Shown piece by piece: positions 1 to 7,945 of a DNA stretch of 64,000 nucleotides. Both the position numbers and the translations under genes were made by a program. The stretch spans positions 1 to 64,000 of the forward strand of contig CAMIYC010000007.1 in the NCBI GenBank assembly GCA_946402905.1, written 5' to 3'. Each line of letters begins with the position of its first letter. The first letter of the stretch is position 1. The DNA is from an uncultured Prevotellaceae bacterium (GTDB taxonomy: Bacteria > Bacteroidota > Bacteroidia > Bacteroidales > Bacteroidaceae). Under the pieces are notes generated by a model. The model saw only the letters and a program-made list of their open reading frames with translations, was not told where the DNA came from and searched no databases.

Positions 1-63
1 GTCTTTGGATAGTTTCACGCTGGAGCCTGCCACGGACAATCCCCGTTGGGCCAAATCTTTCGA

Positions 64-180
64 TTTTGTTTTGCTTTTCGCTCACCTTGCAATAACTTTG
101 ACCTTCGGCCGAAGGTAGGCGGCGGTTCGGAAAAGAAAACAAAAACTTCGTGTTTTGTTTTGCTTTTCGCTCACCTTGCA
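64..180 (+). repeat. Duplicated 28-bp promoter segment
   Basis: An identical 28-bp segment (key part TTTTGCTTTTCGCTCACC) occurs at 64-91 and again at 153-180. Each copy ends just before a TAnnTTTG box, so each carries a complete promoter. A perfect 16-bp palindrome, ACCTTCGGCCGAAGGT, lies between them at 101-116. The identity over 28 bp suggests a recent local duplication. Confidence 0.85.
69..100 (+). promoter_or_regulatory. Upstream Bacteroidetes-type promoter P1
   Basis: TTTTG at 69-73, a 19-nt spacer, then TAACTTTG at 93-100 match the Bacteroidetes -33/-7 consensus. Transcription would begin near 105, giving about 90 nt of leader before the threonine-aldolase-like gene. That leader would contain the 101-116 palindrome only in part. 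Confidence 0.6.
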
Positions 181-189
181 CTACCTTTG
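158..189 (+). promoter_or_regulatory. Downstream Bacteroidetes-type promoter P2
   Basis: TTTTG at 158-162, a 19-nt spacer and TACCTTTG at 182-189 form a near-perfect promoter. Its -7 box ends only 4 nt before the ATG at 194, so a transcript from it would be leaderless or nearly so. Confidence 0.7.
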
Positions 190-193
190 CAAC

Positions 194-1243
194 ATGATAT
201 CATTTGAATGCGATTACAACAACGGAGCACACCCCGCAGTGCTCCGCCACCTGGTGGAAACCAACGACGAGACAACACTGACATACGGTTTCGACATCTA
301 TACAGAGCGGGCCAAGGAGAAAATCAAACTTGCCTGCGAGACTCCCGAAGCCGACGTATTCCTGCTCACCGGTGGCACACAAGCCAACGCCACCGTCATC
401 GACGGCATGCTGCGCTCCTACGAAGGAGTGATCAGTGCCGACACCGCACACATCAGCGTGCATGAGGCCGGAGCAGTAGAGGCCAGCGGCCATAAGGTCA
501 TCACCCTGCCCGGCAAAGACGGCAAACTGCAGGCTGAGACACTGGAGCGCTTTATGCACATCTTCGAGCACGACGAGAGCCGCGACCACGTACCACAGCC
601 CGGCATGGTATACATCAGTTTCCCCACGGAGATGGGCACACTCTACACCGCCAGCCAACTGGCAGAGCTATACGACACCTGCCGCCGCCACCAGCTGCAG
701 CTGTTTGTCGACGGGGCGCGCATGGGATACGGACTCATGTCCGAGGCCTGCGACATCACCCTACCCCAGCTCGCACACCTGTGCGACGCATTATATATAG
801 GTGGCACCAAAGTGGGGGCTCTCTGCGGCGAAGCAGTCGTCTTCACACACGGCAACGCCCCACGATGCTTCTTCTCCATCATCAAGCGCCACGGAGCACT
901 CCTGGCCAAAGGCCGCCTCACCGGAGTGCAGTTCGACGCACTGTTCACCGACGACCTCTACTTCGACATTTCACGCCATGCCATCCAGATGGCCGGACGA
1001 CTCAAAGCCATCCTGCAACAAGCCGGCATCAGACCCTTCATCGACTCGCCCACCAACCAGCAGTTTGTCATCCTCCCCAACCACCTCATGCACCGGTTGG
1101 AACAGGAGGTGCAGTTCACCCACTGGCAGCCCTATGATGAAGACAGCACCGTGTGCCGGTTCGTCACCAGCTGGGCCACAAAAGAGGAAGACCTGAGAGA
1201 GCTGGAGAAAATACTCTCCAGCAACACATCATCCCAGATATAA
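194..1243 (+). CDS. Low-specificity threonine aldolase-like PLP enzyme
   Basis: A 349-residue fold-type I PLP enzyme of the beta-eliminating lyase (threonine aldolase) family. Members cleave L-threonine or L-allo-threonine to glycine and acetaldehyde in the cytoplasm. Visible motifs are the LTGGTQAN phosphate-binding region, VDGARMG with the Asp that pairs with the PLP ring nitrogen, and IGGTKVG with the Schiff-base lysine. I chose the ATG at 194 because MISFECDYNNGAHP matches the usual family N-terminus; an in-frame ATG at 155 lies upstream of the -7 box. The gene is monocistronic as far as can be seen, with 176 bp to the hut operon. Exact substrate preference cannot be read from sequence. 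Confidence 0.85.
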   Translation: MISFECDYNNGAHPAVLRHLVETNDETTLTYGFDIYTERAKEKIKLACETPEADVFLLTGGTQANATVIDGMLRSYEGVISADTAHISVHEAGAVEASGHKVITLPGKDGKLQAETLERFMHIFEHDESRDHVPQPGMVYISFPTEMGTLYTASQLAELYDTCRRHQLQLFVDGARMGYGLMSEACDITLPQLAHLCDALYIGGTKVGALCGEAVVFTHGNAPRCFFSIIKRHGALLAKGRLTGVQFDALFTDDLYFDISRHAIQMAGRLKAILQQAGIRPFIDSPTNQQFVILPNHLMHRLEQEVQFTHWQPYDEDSTVCRFVTSWATKEEDLRELEKILSSNTSSQI

Positions 1244-1355
1244 GACTTACAAAAAAACGCCTCCCCGCTATAGGTCATGATCAACAACACATCATGACCC
1301 CATAACCCATACCATCTATACAATCATAACAACGACACAAAAAACCACTAAAATA

Positions 1356-1387
1356 TTTGCATTTTTTATGCAAAAACATTATATTTG
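1356..1387 (+). promoter_or_regulatory. hut operon promoter with overlapping inverted repeat
   Basis: TTTG at 1356-1359, a 20-nt spacer and TATATTTG at 1380-1387 give a Bacteroidetes-type promoter 33 nt before the ftcD start. A perfect inverted repeat, TTTGCAT-n5-ATGCAAA (1356-1374), covers the -33 box and part of the spacer. This is a plausible operator. Confidence 0.65.
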
Positions 1388-1419
1388 CACTTGATTTTCA
1401 ACCTTAAATAAACCTTACT

Positions 1420-3126
1420 ATGTCTATCGGAAAACGTATCGTGGAATGCGTGCCTAATTTCAGCGAGGGACGCCATCCTGAAATCATCAGCCAAATAACA
1501 TCGGAAATAGAGAAAGTAAAAGGCGTGAAACTGCTCGACGTCGACCCGGGTGAGGCCACCAACCGCACCGTGGTGACCTTCGTGGGCGAACCGGAAGCTG
1601 TCGTGGAAGCGGCATTTCAGGCCGTGAAAAAAGCAGGGCAACTCATCGACATGCGACAGCACCACGGTGCGCACCCCCGCATGGGAGCCACCGACGTGCT
1701 GCCACTCATCCCCGTGAGCGGCATCACCCTCGAAGAATGCGCCCGGCTCGCACGACAACTCGCACAGCGCATCGCCGACCAGTTGCAGATACCCTGCTAC
1801 TGCTATGAGGCTGCGGCATTCACCGAGGAGCGGCGCAACCTGGCTGTATGCCGGGAGGGTGAATACGAGGCTCTGCCCGAAAAGCTGTCCACACCGGGAA
1901 AAGGAGCCGACTACGGCAACCGCCCCTTCGACGACAGTATCGCCCGCACCGGATGCACCGTCGTAGGAGCAAGGGATTTCCTCATCGCCGTCAACTTCAA
2001 CCTCAATACCACCTCCACCCGGCGCGCCAACGCCATCGCCTTCGACGTGCGTGAGAAAGGAAGGCCGCGCCGGGAGGGCAATCCCATCATCGGCAAACCC
2101 ATGAAAGACGCCGACGGCAACACCATCATGATACCCGGCACACTGAAATGCACCAAGGCCATCGGATGGTATATCGACGAATACGGCATCGCACAGGTGT
2201 CGATGAACATCACCAACATCAACGTCACACCACTACACATCGCATTCGACGAGGTGTGCCGCTGTGCCGACAACCGTGGCATCCGCGTCACCGGCACCGA
2301 GATAGTAGGTCTCATCCCCAAGCGCACGCTCATAGAGGCCGGAAAATATTTCCTGGAGAAACAACACCGCTCCACGGGGATACCTGAGAAAGATATCATC
2401 GACATCGCCATCCACTCGCTGGGACTGTCTGACCTCAGACCTTTCAACCCCAGGGAGAAGGTGATAGAATACCTGCTCGAAGACAACGACCCAAAAGCAC
2501 GGCTTGTAGACCTCACCACCAGCGGATTCGCCGAGGAGACATCACGGGAGTCGCCGGCACCGGGCGGAGGAACCATCTCTGCATACATGGGAGCCCTGGG
2601 CGCCGCACTCGGTACCATGGTGGCCAACCTCTCCGCACACAAGGCTGGATGGGATGACCGATGGAAAGAATTCAGCGACAGCGCCGACGAGGGGCAGCAA
2701 CTGATGACACAGCTGCTGACACTGGTCGACGAAGACACCGAGGCTTTCAACCGCATCATGGCAGCCTTTGGCATGCCAAAAGCCACCGACGAGGAGAAGG
2801 CCCTACGCTCGGCCGCCATACAGGAGGCCACCCTCTATGCCACGGAGGTGCCCCTGCGCACGATGAAGACAGCCTGCCAAGTGTTTGCGCTCTGCCGGCG
2901 CATGGCTGAAAACGGCAATCCCAACAGCGTGTCCGACGCCGGCGTAGGCGCACTGGCAGCACGGGCCGCAGTGCTGGGAGCCGGACTGAACGTGAAAATC
3001 AACGCCGCATCGCTAAAAGACCGCCACCGCGCCGAAGCACTCGTCGCTGAAGCCAACCTTCTCATCCAACAGGCCAACAAGGCAGAAAAAGAAATCACCG
3101 ACATCGTAGAATCCAAAATATCCTGA
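1420..3126 (+). CDS. ftcD: Bifunctional glutamate formimidoyltransferase / formimidoyl-THF cyclodeaminase
   Basis: This 568-residue protein ends the histidine pathway. It moves the formimino group of N-formimidoylglutamate to tetrahydrofolate, then deaminates the product to 5,10-methenyl-THF and ammonia. Residues about 1-325 are the two-part transferase domain, with the VPNFSEGR start and the HHGAHPRMGATD motif that carries the active-site histidines. Residues about 345-565 are the all-helical cyclodeaminase domain, starting near SPAPGGGTISA. The length fits the fused mammalian-type enzyme. It is first in a tight operon: hutU starts 3 bp after its stop. No hutG was seen, consistent with FtcD being the sole route for formimidoylglutamate here. 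Confidence 0.95.
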   Translation: MSIGKRIVECVPNFSEGRHPEIISQITSEIEKVKGVKLLDVDPGEATNRTVVTFVGEPEAVVEAAFQAVKKAGQLIDMRQHHGAHPRMGATDVLPLIPVSGITLEECARLARQLAQRIADQLQIPCYCYEAAAFTEERRNLAVCREGEYEALPEKLSTPGKGADYGNRPFDDSIARTGCTVVGARDFLIAVNFNLNTTSTRRANAIAFDVREKGRPRREGNPIIGKPMKDADGNTIMIPGTLKCTKAIGWYIDEYGIAQVSMNITNINVTPLHIAFDEVCRCADNRGIRVTGTEIVGLIPKRTLIEAGKYFLEKQHRSTGIPEKDIIDIAIHSLGLSDLRPFNPREKVIEYLLEDNDPKARLVDLTTSGFAEETSRESPAPGGGTISAYMGALGAALGTMVANLSAHKAGWDDRWKEFSDSADEGQQLMTQLLTLVDEDTEAFNRIMAAFGMPKATDEEKALRSAAIQEATLYATEVPLRTMKTACQVFALCRRMAENGNPNSVSDAGVGALAARAAVLGAGLNVKINAASLKDRHRAEALVAEANLLIQQANKAEKEITDIVESKIS

Positions 3127-3129
3127 GCC

Positions 3130-5139
3130 ATGAACATAGAAGCTTTCCAGAATGAGATCAAGGCTGGAATCCCCGACACCCTGCCTGCACCAAAACCGTA
3201 CGACACGACCATCAACCACGCCCCCAGGCGCAAGGACATCCTCACACCGGAGCAGAAAAAACTCGCCCTGAGAAACGCTTTGCGCTATTTTCCACAACAC
3301 CTGCATGAGACGCTGGCCAAGGAATTCGCACAAGAGCTGCACGACTACGGCCGCATCTATATGTACCGCTACAGGCCCGACTATGACATCTACGCCCGGC
3401 CTATCGACGAGTACCCTCATCGCTCCCGCCAGGCTGCAGCCATCATGCTGATGATACAAAACAACCTCGACCCGCGTGTGGCACAACATCCACACGAGCT
3501 CATCATCTACGGGGGAAACGGAGCCATCTTCCAAAACTGGGCGCAATACAGGCTCACCATGAAATACCTCAGCGAGATGACCGACGAGCAGACGCTGGTG
3601 ATGTACTCCGGGCATCCTCTCGGACTGTTCCCCTCACACAAAGACGCACCACGGGTGGTGGTGACCAACGGAATGGTCATACCCAACTACTCCAAACCCG
3701 ATGACTGGGAACGACTCAACGCTCTCGGCGTCAGCCAGTACGGACAGATGACTGCTGGATCGTATATGTATATCGGCCCGCAGGGCATCGTGCACGGGAC
3801 GACCATCACGGTGCTCAATGCCGCACGACGAAAGTTCCGGCCAGGACAGGACAGCACTCACGGCATGCTCTTCGTATCGTCAGGACTGGGGGGTATGTCG
3901 GGCGCCCAACCCAAAGCGGGCAACATCGCCGGAGTAGTGAGCGTGGTGGCGGAAATCAACCCCAAAGCCGCTCAGAAGCGATACGAACAGGGGTGGGTAG
4001 ACGAGATGCACGACCAGCTCGACGAGCTCATACCGGCCATACGCAAGGCGGTGGAGGAGCGACGCGTCGTATCCATGGCTTATGTGGGCAACATCGTAGA
4101 CCTCTGGGAACGGTTGGCCGACGAAGAGATCAACGTAGACCTCGGCAGCGACCAGACCTCACTGCACAACCCCTGGGCAGGAGGATACTATCCTGCAGGA
4201 CTCACACTCGAAGAGTCGAAACAGATGATGGCCGAGCGACCTGAAGAGTTCAAGAAGGCGGTGCAGGCATCGCTGAGAAGGCAGGTGGCCGCCATCAACC
4301 GCCTCACGGCACGCGGCATGTACTTCTTCGACTATGGCAACGCATTCCTGCTGGAGTCAAGCCGGGCCGGAGCCGATATACTCACCCCCGAGGGCAAGTT
4401 CAGATATCCCAGCTATGTGCAAGACATCATGGGGCCGCTATTCTTCGACTATGGATTCGGGCCGTTCAGATGGGTATGCACCTCGGGAGACCCCGACGAC
4501 CTCGCACTGACCGACACACTGGCCGCAGAAGCCCTCGAGAAACTCAGAGAAACAGCCACCGATGACATCATCGGACAACTCGACGACAACATACACTGGA
4601 TCAAGGAGGCCGGACGCAACCACCTGGTGGTAGGATCACAGGCCCGCATACTCTATGCCGACGCACAAGGACGCACGGCGATCGCACTGGCCTTCAACAA
4701 GGCCATACGCGAGGGCCAACTGAAGGCACCAGTCGTACTGGGCCGGGACCATCACGACGTATCAGGCACCGACTCGCCCTTCCGCGAGACCAGCAACATC
4801 TACGACGGATCGCAGTTCTGCGCAGACATGGCCGTACAGAATGTCATCGGCGACGCATTCAGGGGCGCCACCTGGGTGTCGCTGCACAACGGCGGAGGCG
4901 TAGGATGGGGAGAGGTGATCAACGGCGGATTCGGAATGGTGATCGACGGCAGCGATGACGCCGACCGGCACATCCGCGAGATGCTCCTCTGGGATGTCAA
5001 CAACGGCATCGCACGCCGCAGCTGGGCACGCAACCAAGGCTCCATCGACGCCATCCGGCGCGAAATGGCACGCACACCGGGCCTCCAGGTCACCCTACCC
5101 TACCTGGTGGAAGATGAATCATTAATAATAGCCCACTAA
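3130..5139 (+). CDS. hutU: Urocanate hydratase
   Basis: Urocanase of 669 residues; it hydrates urocanate to imidazolone-propionate using tightly bound NAD+ as an electrophile. Visible landmarks are IIYGGNGAIFQNW, YSGHPLGLFPS, the NAD-binding GLGGMSGAQ (glycine near residue 252), and a conserved cysteine in the FRWVCTSG segment. The protein is longer than the roughly 555-residue Pseudomonas type, with an extra N-terminal stretch of about 100 residues as in the longer urocanase subfamily. It lies between ftcD and hutH, second in the operon, with 39 bp before hutH. Confidence 0.95.
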   Translation: MNIEAFQNEIKAGIPDTLPAPKPYDTTINHAPRRKDILTPEQKKLALRNALRYFPQHLHETLAKEFAQELHDYGRIYMYRYRPDYDIYARPIDEYPHRSRQAAAIMLMIQNNLDPRVAQHPHELIIYGGNGAIFQNWAQYRLTMKYLSEMTDEQTLVMYSGHPLGLFPSHKDAPRVVVTNGMVIPNYSKPDDWERLNALGVSQYGQMTAGSYMYIGPQGIVHGTTITVLNAARRKFRPGQDSTHGMLFVSSGLGGMSGAQPKAGNIAGVVSVVAEINPKAAQKRYEQGWVDEMHDQLDELIPAIRKAVEERRVVSMAYVGNIVDLWERLADEEINVDLGSDQTSLHNPWAGGYYPAGLTLEESKQMMAERPEEFKKAVQASLRRQVAAINRLTARGMYFFDYGNAFLLESSRAGADILTPEGKFRYPSYVQDIMGPLFFDYGFGPFRWVCTSGDPDDLALTDTLAAEALEKLRETATDDIIGQLDDNIHWIKEAGRNHLVVGSQARILYADAQGRTAIALAFNKAIREGQLKAPVVLGRDHHDVSGTDSPFRETSNIYDGSQFCADMAVQNVIGDAFRGATWVSLHNGGGVGWGEVINGGFGMVIDGSDDADRHIREMLLWDVNNGIARRSWARNQGSIDAIRREMARTPGLQVTLPYLVEDESLIIAH

Positions 5140-5178
5140 GCCCATACACCCCACTAAGCCCATCAAAAACCCACAAAA

Positions 5179-6657
5179 ATGATACATAAGATCAGTGCAG
5201 GACATCTCACTCAGGACATGATTGAGGAGATCATCACCAAGAAATACCAACTGCAGCTGGGCGACGACTCGCGCCAGCGCATCGTCGCATGCCGCGAATA
5301 CCTCGACCGCAAGGTGGCAGAAGCCAAGAAGCCCATCTATGGCGTGACCACCGGATTCGGCTCGCTCTGCGACATCAACATCAGCCCCGACCAACTGGCA
5401 GAACTGCAAATCAACCTGATGATGTCGCACGCCTGCGGCATCGGCGAGAGGGTGCCCAATGAGATCGTGAAAATCATGATACTGCTGAAAATCCAGTCGC
5501 TGAGCTATGGCTACTCCGGCATCAAACTCGACACAGTAGAAAGACTCATCGACTTTTTCAACCACGACATCTATCCCATCGTCTATCAACAAGGATCGGT
5601 GGGGGCATCGGGCGACCTCGTGCCACTGGCTCACCTCTGCCTGCCTCTCGTCGGACTGGGAGAGGTGGAATATCAGGGAGAGCGCATGACGGGTGCCGAA
5701 ATACTCAAGCGCATGGGATGGCAGCCGATACGCCTCGGATCGAAAGAGGGACTGGCCCTGCTCAACGGCACACAAAACATGAGCGCATTCGCAGTATGGT
5801 CGCTCATTCAGGCCAAGCGGCTCGCCAACTGGGCCGACATCATCGCCGTGATGTCACTCGAGGCATTCGACGGCCGGCAAGACCCTTTCAATATCGCGGT
5901 ACACCTGGTGCGATCGCATAAAGGACAGATCGCCACCGCCATCCACGTGAACGAACTGCTCAAGGGCAGCCAGCTGATCAAGCAAGAGAAGAAGAATGTG
6001 CAAGACCCCTACTCTTTCAGATGTATACCACAGGTGCACGGAGCCGTGAAAGACACGCTCTCGTATGTGAAATCGGTGGTAGACATCGAAATCAACGCCG
6101 CCACAGACAATCCCACGGTATGCCCTGAAGACGACGTGATCGTCTCGGCAGGCAACTTCCACGGCGAACCCATAGCACTGCCGATGGACTTCCTGAGCAT
6201 CGCCATGAGCGAACTGGGCAACATCTCCGAACGGCGAACCTACAAACTGGTCTCCGGCAAGCGAGGACTGCCCAGCTTCCTGGTGGCGGCACCGGGTCTC
6301 AACAGCGGATTCATGATCACGCAGTATACCGCTGCCTCTATCGTGAGCCAGAGCAAGACACTCTGCATGCCGTCATCGGCCGACAGCATACCCACCTCGC
6401 AAGGACAGGAAGACCACGTGAGCATGGGCGCCAATGCCGGCACCAAACTGATGCGCATCATACAGAATACAGAGCGGGTGCTGGCCATCGAACTCTTCAC
6501 AGCGGCCCAAGCCCTCGACTTCCGCAGGCCACTGCGCTCGTCGCCTGTCATCGAGGACCTGCATGAGCGATACCGCCAGGTGGTGCCTTTCATCGACCAC
6601 GACGTGGTGATGTATCCCTATATCGCAAAATCTGTGCAATTCATGAGAGAGGTATGA
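5179..6657 (+). CDS. hutH: Histidine ammonia-lyase
   Basis: Histidase of 492 residues; it catalyses the first step, L-histidine to trans-urocanate plus ammonia. The Ala143-Ser144-Gly145 triad in GSVGASGDLVPLAHL is the precursor of the autocatalytic MIO cofactor. The YGVTTGFGS motif with the catalytic tyrosine is present near residue 54, as is the later QEDHVSMG segment. Length is close to the usual 500-510. Its TGA overlaps the hutI ATG by 4 nt, so the two are probably translationally coupled. No neighbouring HutC-type regulator was found. Confidence 0.96.
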   Translation: MIHKISAGHLTQDMIEEIITKKYQLQLGDDSRQRIVACREYLDRKVAEAKKPIYGVTTGFGSLCDINISPDQLAELQINLMMSHACGIGERVPNEIVKIMILLKIQSLSYGYSGIKLDTVERLIDFFNHDIYPIVYQQGSVGASGDLVPLAHLCLPLVGLGEVEYQGERMTGAEILKRMGWQPIRLGSKEGLALLNGTQNMSAFAVWSLIQAKRLANWADIIAVMSLEAFDGRQDPFNIAVHLVRSHKGQIATAIHVNELLKGSQLIKQEKKNVQDPYSFRCIPQVHGAVKDTLSYVKSVVDIEINAATDNPTVCPEDDVIVSAGNFHGEPIALPMDFLSIAMSELGNISERRTYKLVSGKRGLPSFLVAAPGLNSGFMITQYTAASIVSQSKTLCMPSSADSIPTSQGQEDHVSMGANAGTKLMRIIQNTERVLAIELFTAAQALDFRRPLRSSPVIEDLHERYRQVVPFIDHDVVMYPYIAKSVQFMREV

Positions 6658-7916
6658 GAAAAATCATCACTAATATCGGACTGCTGGCCGGCATACACCC
6701 ATGCGACTGTCTTCGGCTGCAAGGCCGGGAGATGCAAGAGACAGGTGCCATCAGCCAGGCATGGCTCAGCATCGACGACGACCGCATCAGCGGCTTCGGA
6801 GCGATGGAAACACTCGACCGGCAGCAGGACCAAGGGCCAGACGGCAGCCATGACGGCACGACGATCATCGACGCCCGCGGCGGATGCGTACTGCCATGCT
6901 GGTGCGACCCCCACACACACCTCGTCTATGCCGGCAGCCGCGAACAGGAGTTCGTAGACAAGATCCACGGACTGAGCTATGCGGAGATAGCACGCCGGGG
7001 CGGAGGAATCCTCAACTCCGCCGACCTGCTACATGAGATGTCGGAAGACGAACTCTACGAGGCGGCCATGGCAAGACTCGATGAGATGACAGCCCATGGC
7101 ACGGGGTGCGTGGAAATCAAGAGCGGCTATGGTCTCACCACTGAGGACGAGCTGAAGATACTGCGGGTGGTGAAGAGAATGAAGGAAACCTCCAAAGCCA
7201 CCATCGTGGCCACATTCTTAGGAGCCCACGCCGTGGGAAGGGCATACGCCGGACGGCAGCAAGAATATGTCGACCTGGTGGTCAATGAGATGATACCCGC
7301 CGTGGCCGACGAGCGACTGGCAGAATATATCGACGTCTTCTGCGACGAGGGATTCTTTACACCCGCCGAGACAGCACGCATCCTCGAGGCGGGAGCAAAG
7401 TATGGCATGAGACCCAAGATACATGCCTGCGAACTGGCCTCCTCGGGGGGAGTTGAGGTCGGAGTGTGTCATCACGCCCTCTCCATAGACCACCTGGAGA
7501 GCGCAAGCGCAGACGACCTCGCCCTGCTGAAGGGCTCACAGACGATGCCTACCCTGCTGCCCGGCACTTCTTTCTTCCTCAACATGCCCTATGCACGGGG
7601 CAGGAAGATGGTCGACGAGGGACTGGGCATCGCACTGGCCTCCGACTGCAACCCCGGCAGCACTCCGTCGTCAGACATGAAGTTTGTGGTGTCTCTGGCT
7701 TGCATCAAAATGCGCTTGTCGCCCAATGAAGCCATCAATGCCGCCACGCTCAATGCCGCCTATGCCATGGGGCTCAGCCACGACTACGGCTCCATCGCCA
7801 CCGGCAAGAAGGCACACCTGCAGATCACCGCTCCGATACCCTCCCTGGCATACATCCCCTATGCTTACACGCGGAATATCGTAAGGCAAGTAATATTAAA
7901 CGGAGATGTCGTCTGA
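6654..7916 (+). CDS. hutI: Imidazolonepropionase
   Basis: A 420-residue metal-dependent amidohydrolase that opens the imidazolone ring to give N-formimidoyl-L-glutamate, the FtcD substrate. The metal-binding HxH is visible in CDPHTHLVYAGSR near residue 85, with further ligands in FLGAHAV, IHACEL and SDCNPGS. It is last in the hut operon. The start ATG overlaps the hutH stop. The stop lies inside a strong hairpin terminator, and the convergent sprA gene ends 30 bp away. Confidence 0.95.
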   Translation: MRKIITNIGLLAGIHPCDCLRLQGREMQETGAISQAWLSIDDDRISGFGAMETLDRQQDQGPDGSHDGTTIIDARGGCVLPCWCDPHTHLVYAGSREQEFVDKIHGLSYAEIARRGGGILNSADLLHEMSEDELYEAAMARLDEMTAHGTGCVEIKSGYGLTTEDELKILRVVKRMKETSKATIVATFLGAHAVGRAYAGRQQEYVDLVVNEMIPAVADERLAEYIDVFCDEGFFTPAETARILEAGAKYGMRPKIHACELASSGGVEVGVCHHALSIDHLESASADDLALLKGSQTMPTLLPGTSFFLNMPYARGRKMVDEGLGIALASDCNPGSTPSSDMKFVVSLACIKMRLSPNEAINAATLNAAYAMGLSHDYGSIATGKKAHLQITAPIPSLAYIPYAYTRNIVRQVILNGDVV

Positions 7917-7931
7917 CACCTCCGTTTTTTT
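7898..7931 (+). terminator. Rho-independent terminator of the hut operon
   Basis: AAACGGAG (7898-7905) pairs perfectly with CTCCGTTT (7920-7927), with a 14-nt loop, and the second arm runs into a T tract ending at 7931. The hutI stop codon is in the loop. Read from the other strand it could also slow transcription leaving sprA, though with a weaker U run. Confidence 0.8.
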
Positions 7932-7945
7932 CTCCGCCTTCGTGC

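Noticed and set aside
2..118. Open frame at the left edge, possibly the 3' end of an upstream gene
   Set aside because: The frame (stop at 116-118) runs through one copy of the duplicated promoter and half of the palindrome, and gives no recognisable protein. A minus-strand frame here is equally open. It cannot be called either way from 118 bases.
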